Origin: Actinomycetes bacterium
GTDB lineage: Bacteria; Actinomycetota; Acidimicrobiia; Acidimicrobiales; RAAP-2
Assembly: GCA_021799915.1 (NCBI GenBank)
Contig: JAJYZN010000060.1
Span: forward strand, 1-14,054
DNA: 14,054 nt
Direction of reading: 5' to 3'
Positions 1 to 6,851 of this stretch are shown here, one piece after another (position 1 is the stretch's first letter; each line of letters opens with the position of its first letter). Position numbers and translations under genes: made by a program. The notes under the pieces were generated by a model that had not been told where the DNA came from, ran no database searches, and saw nothing but the letters and a program-made list of their open reading frames with translations.

Positions 1-1
1 C

Positions 2-172
2 GCGCCGCCTCCGGGCGGCAGCCCGATCGCGCCACCACCCGTCGGGTCTCGAGCCGATCACGTTCATTCCGTCGACGATCCAGCGCACCGACCAAAGCAT
101 GGCATCACCCGACCGTTCCGGGACATGGAGCACGCTTCCGGGCACCTCGTGCACGCCCTCGGCCGGCCGTGA
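2..172 (+). CDS. Possible C-terminal end of an upstream gene (partial)
   Basis: An open frame enters from the left edge and stops at TGA 170-172, overlapping the GTG start of dprA (169-171) in a GTGA arrangement typical of coupled genes. The roughly 56 residues end in DMEHASGHLVHALGRP and show no family I recognise. Third positions are moderately G/C rich. A second frame (starting at base 3, continuing to 311) is just as coding-like by composition, so the assignment rests mainly on the stop/start overlap. The missing N-terminus lies outside the window. Confidence 0.25.
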   Translation, partial: APPPGGSPIAPPPVGSRADHVHSVDDPAHRPKHGITRPFRDMEHASGHLVHALGRP

Positions 173-1407
173 CGGGTACCGAAGGCCTTCCCGAGGCCGC
201 CTTCGGCGCGGCACTGGCCTCGATTGCAGGGATTGGCCCACGCCGGCTCCGCCAGCTCCTCGTCGGACGGGCGGCGGACGAGGCGTGGCGCTCGGTACTG
301 CTCGGGTGTGAAGAGGATCCGGGTGGACAGTGGCGCCGGCTCGCTCAGGGCACCGATGTCGGTGCCCTGTGGCGCGCCCACAGCGAAGCGGGCGTCGAAG
401 TGCTGCTCCTCGGGGAGGACCGGTACCCCAAGGCACTTGATCCCGACAGCGAAGCACCGGCCGTGCTCTTCTCGCTCGGCGACGTCGGCGTGGTGGATCG
501 CCACCCCCGGGTGGCCATCGTGGGAACCCGCAGTGCCACCCGCTACGGTCTCAGCATCGCGGCCCAGCTCGGCCGCGATCTCGCCGCCGCCGGCACCATC
601 GTCCTGTCGGGCATGGCGCTGGGCATCGACGGGGCGGCTCACGAAGGTGCCGTGGCCTCGTGGTCGTCGGCACCCGACGTCTCGGCGCCGCCCGTCGGCG
701 TCGTCGCCGGAGGCTTGGACCGTCCGTACCCCGCGGCGCATGCAGGTCTGTGGAAACGTGTGGCCCGTGCCGGAGCCCTGCTCTCGGAGTCCCCGATCGG
801 GTGTCCGACTCCCCGCTGGCGCTTTCCCCTGAGGAATCGTCTCCTGGCCGCACTGGCCCAGACGGTGGTCGTCGTGGAGTGCCACCACCGGGGAGGTTCG
901 CTCCACACCGTGCACGCCGCCGAGCAGAGGGGGATACCAGTCGGCGCGGTGCCCGGTTCTGTCCGAAGCCCGGCATCATCGGGGGCCAACGATCTCATCG
1001 CTGACGGATGCTTCGTCGTGCGCGACTCCACCGACGTCATGGTTGCCGTGGAGCTCCATCGGGCGGATATCCGACCAGTGCACCGTCGCCGGGGGGACTC
1101 GGGAGTTGTGGCGGATCCCCGGTGCCTGCCGATGTCTCCTCTCTCGAGCTCGGGAACCGGAGCCGGGAGTCCCGAGGCCGTGGACCGGGCATCGGTCACC
1201 GCTACGCCCCGTGAGCTCAACCCGAATGTCGACGGAAGCAGGTTGGTCGACCGCTCGGTGCTCGAAGCAATCGGATGGGAGCCCTGCTCGATGGAGGACG
1301 TGCTCAGGCGGACGACGCTCTCCCTGGGCACAGCGTCACGAGCGCTCGAGCGGCTCCGACGGGAGGGACGTGTGCGGGAATCGGCGGGTTGGTGGGAACG
1401 GTGCTGA
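169..1407 (+). CDS. dprA: DNA-processing protein DprA
   Basis: DprA (Smf) binds incoming single-stranded DNA during natural transformation, protects it and loads RecA; it acts in the cytoplasm. The 412-residue product has the expected order. A helical N-terminal region (about 8-60) contains SIAGIGPRRLRQLL. A Rossmann-like core follows, with VAIVGTRSATRYG (115-127), SGMALGID (147-154), GGLDRPYP (181-188), FPLRNR (219-224), a GGSL nucleic-acid-binding loop (242-245) and AVPG (260-263). A variable linker (about 295-355) leads to a C-terminal winged-helix domain (about 358-408). Length is slightly above the usual 360-390 because of the linker. The start is GTG, with no clear Shine-Dalgarno sequence; the preceding frame may end in an overlapping GTGA. 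The gene is often found next to comM, but here comM is 3.7 kb away on the other strand. The family assignment is firm; the start is less so. Confidence 0.95.
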   Translation: MTGTEGLPEAAFGAALASIAGIGPRRLRQLLVGRAADEAWRSVLLGCEEDPGGQWRRLAQGTDVGALWRAHSEAGVEVLLLGEDRYPKALDPDSEAPAVLFSLGDVGVVDRHPRVAIVGTRSATRYGLSIAAQLGRDLAAAGTIVLSGMALGIDGAAHEGAVASWSSAPDVSAPPVGVVAGGLDRPYPAAHAGLWKRVARAGALLSESPIGCPTPRWRFPLRNRLLAALAQTVVVVECHHRGGSLHTVHAAEQRGIPVGAVPGSVRSPASSGANDLIADGCFVVRDSTDVMVAVELHRADIRPVHRRRGDSGVVADPRCLPMSPLSSSGTGAGSPEAVDRASVTATPRELNPNVDGSRLVDRSVLEAIGWEPCSMEDVLRRTTLSLGTASRALERLRREGRVRESAGWWERC

Positions 1408-1721
1408 GGACGAACCGGTCCAGGGGACCCGTGACCGCTCCGGGCCACCGGCAAGGCCGGGCTTGCTCCCGCTGAGTGTCGTGGGACGGCTGAATCGGTA
1501 GCCCTTCATGGCTGAGAGCTCGGCGGTGGCCCGGAACCGGTCTCCACGCACTGACGTCCGACGGACCTCGACGGGCACCTCGACGGGCACCTCGAGGCGC
1601 AGCCGATCCTGGCGCTGACCTCCACTGCGACCACCAGTGCGATGGCGAGTTCGACGCCCAGAAGCGAGCGCTGGCCTTCGTCAGCCACCACGGTCCGGAT
1701 CGACCCGTGACCACCGGTCAC
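1408..1721 (-). pseudogene. Possible frameshifted minus-strand gene remnant
   Basis: Read on the minus strand from a GTG at 1721, one frame gives VADEGQRSLLGVELAIALVV and then VEVSA. Near 1600-1620 the protein-like signal moves to a neighbouring frame giving DRLRLEVPVEVPVEVRRTSV, GDRFRATAEL and SAMKGYRFSRP. Both segments have G/C-rich third positions and protein-like composition, as if one gene had suffered a single-base frameshift. The second frame stays open to 1336, antisense to the end of dprA, so the true 3' end is unclear. I do not recognise the family; the basic, valine-rich beta-strand pattern loosely recalls PilZ-like domains, but that is a guess. It could instead be chance in a GC-rich gap. 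Confidence 0.3.
1565..1588. repeat. 12-bp tandem repeat, two copies plus a partial third
   Basis: The unit ACCTCGACGGGC occurs twice in perfect tandem and is followed by a further ACCTCG. The period is a multiple of three, so in one minus-strand frame it encodes a repeated VPVE. It lies inside the gene-poor gap after dprA, within the possible frameshifted remnant. Short in-frame repeats of this kind are common slippage products in GC-rich coding DNA. Confidence 0.6.
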
Positions 1722-1932
1722 GCGGCAACCGACTCGGGCGACTCGAAGACACCTGAACCCAGGACCGGGTCTGGCAGTGGGTCTGGCAAAGGGTTCAGCG
1801 GGCAGGACCGAGCCGCTCTCCGACACTCCGGCGGCGGCCTCCCCGTCCGGCCGTCGGATCCCGCCATCCTCGAGGCCATCTGATGTCCCGACGTTGGGAT
1901 ACCATCGGCAGCAACAGCACCAGGACGGGGCT

Positions 1933-1940
1933 GGAAGGGA
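1933..1940 (+). promoter_or_regulatory. Shine-Dalgarno that decides the metallo-hydrolase start
   Basis: The purine run GGAAGGGA ends 8 bases before GTG 1949. It supports the GTG start rather than an in-frame ATG at 1883. The 22 residues that the earlier start would add (beginning MSRRWDT) do not look like part of the conserved fold. Confidence 0.7.
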
Positions 1941-1948
1941 ACGCGCCA

Positions 1949-3304
1949 GTGCTCAGTGTCGAGGTGATCAGTACCGAGGAGCTCGGCGACCGGAGCTACG
2001 TAGCCCACGACGGCGAGCTGGCCGTCGTGATCGACCCCCAGCGAGACATCGACCGAGTCGAAGAGGTCCTCTCCGACCGCGGGTTGACGTGCGAATTGGT
2101 GCTGGAGACGCACATGCACAACGACTACGTGACCGGAGGGCTCGAGCTGTCACGACTGACCGGTGCGCGCTATGGCGTGGCGGCGAGCGAGACAGTCGGT
2201 TTCGAGCGGCTCAGCGTGAGCGACGGGGACGAGCTCACGGTCGGATCGCTCACGGTACGCGCCGTGGCTACCCCTGGGCATACCGACGGGCACACCTCCT
2301 ACGTCGTAACCGATATCGAGGGAAGCTCGGCCGTGTTCACTGGTGGATCGCTGCTCTACGGGAGCGTCGGACGGACCGACCTGGTGGACCCGAGCCGCAC
2401 CGAGGAGCTCACCCGTTCCCAGTACCGGTCCGTGCGGAACCTGGCCGACCAGCTCGACGAGAGCACTCCGGTCTTCCCGACCCATGGCTTCGGCAGCTTC
2501 TGCTCGTCGGGGGCGGCGGTGGGAGGCGAGCAGAGCACGGTGGGCGTCGAGCGCCGGCGCAACGACGCCCTGGTGATCGACGACGAGGATCAGTTCGTGA
2601 AGGCTCTGGTGGCCGGGCTCACCGCCTATCCGAGCTACTACGCCCGCATGGGACCGATCAACCGGCGAGGTCCCGAACCGGTCGACCTCTCGTTGCCCGA
2701 ACTGGCCGACGCCGCGGTCCTGGTCCAGCGAATCTCCGCCGGTGAATGGGTCGTGGACCTCCGCACCCACACCGCTTTCGTCACCGCTTACCTCGGGGGC
2801 ACGATCGGGATCCCCCTCGGTCCGTTCTTCACTACCTACCTGGGATGGTTGCTCCCCGACGACATGCCGCTCACGCTGCTGGGCGAGTCCGTCGCCCAGA
2901 TTGCCGCCGCCCGGCGCCAGCTGGTTCGCATCGGTATCGACCGACCGGGGGCGTCGACGGAGGTGAGTCCCGAGCGACTCGCGGCCCTGTCGGGTCTGGG
3001 GCAGTACGCGGTCAAGACGTTCGACGACCTTCGCGGCGTGCCCGAGGCGGTGGTCGTCGACGTCCGGCTCGACCACGAGCGCCAGCTCGGTTTCGTCGAC
3101 GGCTCGCATCACATCCCGTTGCACCAGCTCTTGGACCGTATGGACGACCTGCCCGAGGGCGTGGTCTGGGTGCACTGCGCCGCAGGCTACCGGGCGGCCA
3201 TCGCCGCCAGCCTCCTGGACCGCTCCGGACGGGACGTCGTATTGATCTACGACGACGCCCTGGCGAGCGGCCTCGCCCCAGGCGGGTCGGGGAAAGCGAA
3301 GTAG
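1949..3304 (+). CDS. MBL-fold metallo-hydrolase with two rhodanese domains
   Basis: The 451-residue cytoplasmic protein joins an N-terminal metallo-beta-lactamase fold (about 1-230) to two rhodanese modules (about 259-330 and 355-445). This architecture is known from persulfide dioxygenases and related sulfur-transfer proteins, so a role in persulfide or sulfide handling is likely by family. Visible motifs are HMHNDY (55-60), PGHTDGH (109-115), FTGGSLL (130-136), GRTDL (141-145) and PTHGFGSFC (177-185). Relative to ETHE1-type enzymes, the DH of HxHxDH is DY and the metal-ligand Asp of the FTGD motif is Gly. The first rhodanese lacks a cysteine and is probably structural. The second has a CAAGYR active-site loop with Cys410. 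The GTG start is chosen because of its ribosome site. No sulfur-metabolism neighbour is present. Confidence 0.88.
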   Translation: MLSVEVISTEELGDRSYVAHDGELAVVIDPQRDIDRVEEVLSDRGLTCELVLETHMHNDYVTGGLELSRLTGARYGVAASETVGFERLSVSDGDELTVGSLTVRAVATPGHTDGHTSYVVTDIEGSSAVFTGGSLLYGSVGRTDLVDPSRTEELTRSQYRSVRNLADQLDESTPVFPTHGFGSFCSSGAAVGGEQSTVGVERRRNDALVIDDEDQFVKALVAGLTAYPSYYARMGPINRRGPEPVDLSLPELADAAVLVQRISAGEWVVDLRTHTAFVTAYLGGTIGIPLGPFFTTYLGWLLPDDMPLTLLGESVAQIAAARRQLVRIGIDRPGASTEVSPERLAALSGLGQYAVKTFDDLRGVPEAVVVDVRLDHERQLGFVDGSHHIPLHQLLDRMDDLPEGVVWVHCAAGYRAAIAASLLDRSGRDVVLIYDDALASGLAPGGSGKAK

Positions 3305-3501
3305 CGCCTCCGAGCCCGTGTGCACCTGGCCCTGCCGGGCGATCACACCCCGAGCCAGCGTGGCCGCCGTGGTCGCGGGCTATCCGTGGCCTCGGGGGAG
3401 GCATCCAGGGCACGGGCCAGCATCGGCTTCTACGCTCGACGGCGAGCTCATCAGACCTCACCCACACCAGCAGCGACCTCGACCCCGAGCGGAGGATCCC
3501 C

Positions 3502-4077
3502 ATGACCCAGCAGACCGCAGTGTACGTACACGTCCCGCACCCACGGACGACGGCCATTCTCGAGCATCTCTCGGGAGGACCGGTGAAGACGAAGGACGTG
3601 GCGGCAGCCAAGATCGCCACCAAGGTGAACTCCTGGCTGGCGGTGAAGATCACCGACGGCGTCGGCACGATGTGGTGTGCCTATGTGTTCGCTGTCATAT
3701 CGCTCATCGGACTGCCGGCCGCTCTCAAGCCCGGAGGTGAGGGGATCATCGCGTGGATCGCCCAGACGTTCCTCCAGCTCGTGCTGCTCTCCATCATCAT
3801 TGTGGGTCAGAACATCGCTGCCGAAGCGTCTGATCGTCGCTCGGAGAACACCTACAAGGATGCCGAAGCCATCCTGAGCGAGGCCCTGGCCATCCAGAAG
3901 CACCTCCAGGCCCAGGACCGCCTCCTGGTCGCCGCCTTGGCCGCCTTGAACACCGGCGATCCGGGGGCGGATGGTGTATCGGTGACGCCCGCCGAGGTGT
4001 CCGAGGGGACACCCGAACCACCGACCGCCACTGGCGGGTCCACGCCTGGATCGAGCGGCTCGGCACCGACGGCCTGA
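3502..4077 (+). CDS. Small two-helix membrane protein, DUF1003-like
   Basis: The 191-residue product has a short soluble N-terminus, two predicted transmembrane segments (about 57-75, WCAYVFAVISLIGLPAAL; and about 83-105, IAWIAQTFLQLVLLSIIIVG), and a charged stretch (RRSENTYKDAEAILSEALAI) likely to form a cytoplasmic helix. It ends in a low-complexity Pro/Gly/Ser/Thr tail (about 150-191). The helix-loop-helix layout and the IIIVGQN...RRSENTYKDAE pattern recall DUF1003-type membrane proteins, whose function is unknown. ATG 3502 is preceded by GGAGGA (3491-3496) at 5 bases spacing, a strong start. It is 197 bases after the metallo-hydrolase gene, so it may be transcribed separately. The low-complexity tail overlaps a better coding-like frame (4029-4301), so the original C-terminus may have been altered by rearrangement. 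Confidence 0.75.
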   Translation: MTQQTAVYVHVPHPRTTAILEHLSGGPVKTKDVAAAKIATKVNSWLAVKITDGVGTMWCAYVFAVISLIGLPAALKPGGEGIIAWIAQTFLQLVLLSIIIVGQNIAAEASDRRSENTYKDAEAILSEALAIQKHLQAQDRLLVAALAALNTGDPGADGVSVTPAEVSEGTPEPPTATGGSTPGSSGSAPTA

Positions 4078-4301
4078 ACAGCCGGGACGGCCACAAGCAC
4101 TTTCGTAGGCACTACCGGGAGTACATCTGGTTCAAGCAGCCACTGAACCCGGTTCCTGTCGCCAGGCCCCGGGCGATGGTCGTGCTCGTCGCTCCGGCCG
4201 CGACGGCGGTCGGGGAACCTCGGGGACGGCTTGGCGGGACCAGGGGGGCCAGAGCCGGTGGGTGGCGGGACCAGGGCGACCACGATTCGGAGGAAAGCTG
4301 A
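4029..4301 (+). pseudogene. Out-of-frame coding remnant overlapping and following the membrane-protein gene
   Basis: In the frame of base 4029, about 44 codons give HWRVHAWIERLGTDGLNSRD followed by GHKHFRRHYREYIWFKQPLN, with nearly all third positions G or C and a balanced, aromatic-rich composition. This looks like real protein. In the overlapping stretch the annotated gene encodes only low-complexity sequence. No start codon with a ribosome site is visible in this frame upstream, and after about residue 44 the sequence becomes Ala/Gly/Arg-rich until TGA 4299-4301. I interpret it as a 5'-truncated gene fragment. I do not recognise the family. Confidence 0.35.
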
Positions 4302-4307
4302 TATATT
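4302..4307 (+). promoter_or_regulatory. Candidate -10 box and operator region for the TetR gene
   Basis: TATATT, preceded by TGA in an AT-rich island (about 4299-4325), stands out in this GC-rich DNA and lies 29 bases before the TetR start. No good -35 box is seen at 17 bases spacing. The following TTCACATGTACGAA (4306-4319) is an imperfect dyad (TTC...GAA, with an ACATGT core), placed where an autoregulatory TetR operator would be expected. This is inferred from position and composition only. Confidence 0.4.
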
Positions 4308-4336
4308 CACATGTACGAAACAATGGGAGAGTCACG

Positions 4337-5068
4337 ATGCCTGAATCTTCGAGGACCGAGGACCGCCGCCGTGAACCCACCGGCTCCGCCCTACCGGAGC
4401 CTCCCGCTGCGGAGCCGACCCGGCGGGACCGCAAGAAGGCCGCCACCCGCTCCCAGATCCTCGACGCGGCCACGAAGCTCTTCTGGGAACGCGGGTACGA
4501 GGCGACCTCGATCCAGGACATCGCCGACGCCGCCGACGTAGCCTTTCGCACGTTCTACCTCCACTTCGCCACCAAGGCCGACGTGGCTATCGCCCGCTTC
4601 GAAGAGTGGCTCGCCGAAATGGTCGACGCCATGGGCGCTCGCCCTCCCGGGGAGCGCCCAGACGCCATGCTGGCCGCGGCCCTGAAATTGATGGACGAGA
4701 AGGGGTACGCCGGGGACACCCTCACCTCCGAAGGGATGCCGGTGTCCCCAGTGCCCTTCGCAGTGTTCCTGGCCGAGAGCTCGCCGGAGGTGGCCGGAAA
4801 GCTCTTCCAGGCCATGACCCGGTCCCACCAGAAGATGACCGAGATGTTCCGAAAGCGCCTCGGATTCCCCGCCGGATCCTTCGAGCCTCGGATCGTGGCG
4901 GCGTCGCTCTTCGCCACCTTCATTTCCACGGTCTACGGCTATGCCGAGGCCTCCGCCCGTTCGGCTCGCCATCCCTCCTCCAACTCGTTCGCTCTCCGGG
5001 CCATCACGGCCTACGTGAACGGTGTGGGTGAGATCGTCGACAGCGCTCCAGCCTCCGCAAAAGGCTGA
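4337..5068 (+). CDS. TetR-family transcriptional regulator
   Basis: TetR regulators are dimeric repressors that release DNA when a ligand binds the C-terminal domain. The 243-residue product has a polar, Pro/Arg-rich N-terminal tail (1-34), then the TetR_N helix-turn-helix (about 35-85). The latter reads RSQILDAATKLFWERGYEAT, SIQDIADAADVAFRTFYLHF and ATKADV, matching the family pattern closely. The rest (about 90-235) is the variable ligand/dimerisation domain and does not reveal the ligand. ATG 4337 follows GGGAGAG (4325-4331) at 5 bases; earlier in-frame ATGs at 4262 and 4313 lack such a site. The AT-rich promoter directly upstream has a possible dyad, so autoregulation is plausible. Its target is not evident: the preceding membrane-protein gene is co-oriented, and comM downstream is convergent. 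Confidence 0.92.
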   Translation: MPESSRTEDRRREPTGSALPEPPAAEPTRRDRKKAATRSQILDAATKLFWERGYEATSIQDIADAADVAFRTFYLHFATKADVAIARFEEWLAEMVDAMGARPPGERPDAMLAAALKLMDEKGYAGDTLTSEGMPVSPVPFAVFLAESSPEVAGKLFQAMTRSHQKMTEMFRKRLGFPAGSFEPRIVAASLFATFISTVYGYAEASARSARHPSSNSFALRAITAYVNGVGEIVDSAPASAKG

Positions 5069-5119
5069 CACCACGGCCGCTCGGGTGATCGTGGAGCCGG
5101 GCGTCGAAGGCTCGCTCCC

Positions 5120-6679
5120 TCAAGACTGATCCGGAGCATCCGCGACGGCCCGGCCGGCTCGCAGCGCCAGTGCCTCGGCGACGTGGTGCTCGTCGATCGG
5201 TCCGTCGACCCCGTCGAGATCGGCCACGGTGAGCGCCACCCGACGCACCCGGTGGAGCCCTCTCCCGGTCAGCCCTCCGGCTCGGACCCGTGCCTCGAGG
5301 AGCTCCCGGGCTCCTTCGGTCATCGGGGCCGTCCGGTCGAGCACGGAAGCACCGAGAAGTGCGTTCGAGGGAGCACCACGACGCCGTGCCGACTCCCGTA
5401 CCGCAGCCACCCGGACGGCGACCGCGGCCGACGGCTCCCCGCCCTCGGTGGCGAGGAGCTCGTCGGGGTCGGGACGCGACAGGGGCACGACGAGATCGAA
5501 TCGATCGAGCAGCGGCCCCGAGAGCCTCCGGGTGTAGCGGGCCCTCGCCGACGGCAGGCACCGGCACGAACCTGGAGGACCACCCTGGCCGCACGGACAC
5601 GGGTTCATGGCGCCCACCAAGAGGAAGCGGGCTGGGAACGTGACCGAGCCCCGGGCTCGGCTCACGCGCGCCACCCCCTCTTCGAGTGGCTGACGGAGCG
5701 CGTCGAGCACCACACTTGGGAACTCCCCCATCTCGTCGAGGAACAGCACGCCGTGAGTCGCCAGGCTGATCTCTCCAGGACGCATGGACCAAGTGCCGCC
5801 GCCGATGAGCGATACCGCCGATGCCCCGTGGTGCGGCGCCCGGAACGGGGGGCGTCGGAAGATGCGATCGGCGGGAAGCGGGATCCCGGCGGCCGAGCGG
5901 ATCCGGGCCACCTCCAGGGCGGCGTCGAGACCAAGCGGCGGGAGCAGACCGGGTAGCCGTTCGGCCAGCATGGTCTTGCCCGATCCCGGTGGCCCGACCA
6001 GGAGCAGATGATGGCCACCGGCCGCGGCCACCTCGACCGCACGGCGGCCCACACGCTGCCCCTTCACCTCGGCCAGGTCGAGCTCATGGTCACCGTCGGC
6101 GCGGGCAAGGGGCACGCAGGTATCGGCGACCTCGTCACCAGGCTCCGACGCCAGGAGGGTCGGTGCCGGCCACGGGGTGCACCCGGTGAGGATCGCCACC
6201 AACTGGCGCAGCGACGCCACGCCGGCCACGGACTCGGCGCGCACCAGCGCTGCCTCGGCGGCGTCGGCCACCGGGACCATCATGCGGTGGCCCCCGGCGG
6301 CGTCGGCCAGACCGATCATCCCCGGCACGTGGCGCACCGAACCGTCGAGACCCAGCTCACCTACGAAGGCCACGTGCGAGGTGCTCCCGGCCGGGAGCGA
6401 TCCGGACTCCGCCAGGACGCCTACGGCGATGGGAAGGTCCAACCCGGATCCTCCCTTACGGACCCCCGACGGGGCCAAGTTGACCGTGATGCGCCGCATC
6501 GGCCAGGCGAGGCCGCTCGAGAGGATGGCTGCCCGGACCCGGTCCCTCGACTCGCGCACTTCGGCATCGGGCAGGCCTACCACGGTGAACGCGGGAAGCC
6601 CGGTGGAGATGTGCACTTCGACGCTCACCGGCCGCCCGGTAGCGCCGACCAGGGTGGCCGAAGAGATGATGGCGGTCAT
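5120..6679 (-). CDS. comM: ComM/YifB-type Mg-chelatase-like AAA+ ATPase
   Basis: ComM is a hexameric helicase that promotes branch migration during integration of transformed DNA; many non-competent bacteria also carry it. The 519-residue product (usual size about 500-510) has the N-terminal Lon-protease-like ChlI domain, with VEVHISTGLPAFTVVGLPD (20-38) and NLAPSGVRKGGSGLDLPIA (67-85). The AAA+ core has Walker A GPPGSGKT (229-236), Walker B VLFLDE (311-316), a four-Cys NPCPCG...CRC cluster (Cys361, 363, 372, 374) and an arginine in LLDRFDL. The C-terminal Mg-chelatase domain follows. ATG 6679 is supported by CGGAG about 6 bases upstream and by the conserved start MTAIISSATLVG; the frame extends to 6805 but the extra residues are not conserved-looking. 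It is convergent with the TetR gene and 172 bases downstream of the alpha-glucosidase gene. Confidence 0.95.
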   Translation of the reverse strand: MTAIISSATLVGATGRPVSVEVHISTGLPAFTVVGLPDAEVRESRDRVRAAILSSGLAWPMRRITVNLAPSGVRKGGSGLDLPIAVGVLAESGSLPAGSTSHVAFVGELGLDGSVRHVPGMIGLADAAGGHRMMVPVADAAEAALVRAESVAGVASLRQLVAILTGCTPWPAPTLLASEPGDEVADTCVPLARADGDHELDLAEVKGQRVGRRAVEVAAAGGHHLLLVGPPGSGKTMLAERLPGLLPPLGLDAALEVARIRSAAGIPLPADRIFRRPPFRAPHHGASAVSLIGGGTWSMRPGEISLATHGVLFLDEMGEFPSVVLDALRQPLEEGVARVSRARGSVTFPARFLLVGAMNPCPCGQGGPPGSCRCLPSARARYTRRLSGPLLDRFDLVVPLSRPDPDELLATEGGEPSAAVAVRVAAVRESARRRGAPSNALLGASVLDRTAPMTEGARELLEARVRAGGLTGRGLHRVRRVALTVADLDGVDGPIDEHHVAEALALRAGRAVADAPDQS

Positions 6680-6851
6680 GACGACTCCGTTCGCTGGATC
6701 GGGACCTCCCGGGACACTCGGGGAGCGCCGCGGTAGCCCAGGCTGGCGTGCGGAGGGTCCATCACGGTCCGCGCCGTCATCAGGGCGGGACCGGGGCGCC
6801 GACACCTCGAGGCGCTCGAACCATCGTACGCCCCGGGTGTGTCCCCGCCTC

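Larger units (their letters stand above)
1408..1948. other. 541-base gap with no intact gene
   Basis: No convincing intact gene lies between dprA and the metallo-hydrolase gene. The stretch contains a 12-bp tandem repeat (1565-1588), a short GC hairpin CCGGC-AAG-GCCGG shortly after dprA without a T-run, a repeated GGGTCTGGCA motif near 1767-1788, and coding-like but frame-broken sequence. A forward ORF opens at ATG 1508 (36 codons, no good ribosome site), and a second plus-strand frame reads to about 1883. The best coding-like reading is on the minus strand and is listed separately. The promoter of the downstream gene probably lies in the last part, but I cannot place boxes with confidence. 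Confidence 0.5.

Noticed and set aside
1508..1618. Small plus-strand ORF beginning MAESSAVARNRSPRTDV
   Set aside because: No ribosome site, Arg/Ser/Thr-rich, partly built from the 12-bp tandem repeat; the minus-strand reading is more protein-like.
2150..3346. Minus-strand open frame opposite the metallo-hydrolase gene
   Set aside because: Mirror of a well-supported gene; composition is typical of antisense frames.
3389..3402. Hairpin GCCTC-GGGG-GAGGC after the metallo-hydrolase gene
   Set aside because: Only 5 bp, 85 bases beyond the stop and no T-run; such stems are expected by chance in GC-rich DNA.
3320..3505. Small plus-strand frame from GTG whose stop overlaps the next start as ATGA
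   Set aside because: No ribosome site and an Arg/Ser/Thr/Pro-rich low-complexity product; the downstream gene has its own strong ribosome site. The overlap is probably chance.
5071..5094. Possible shared terminator (CCACG...CGTGG) between the convergent TetR and comM genes
   Set aside because: The 5-bp stem with a 14-base loop and no T-run is too weak to call, although the location would suit a terminator.
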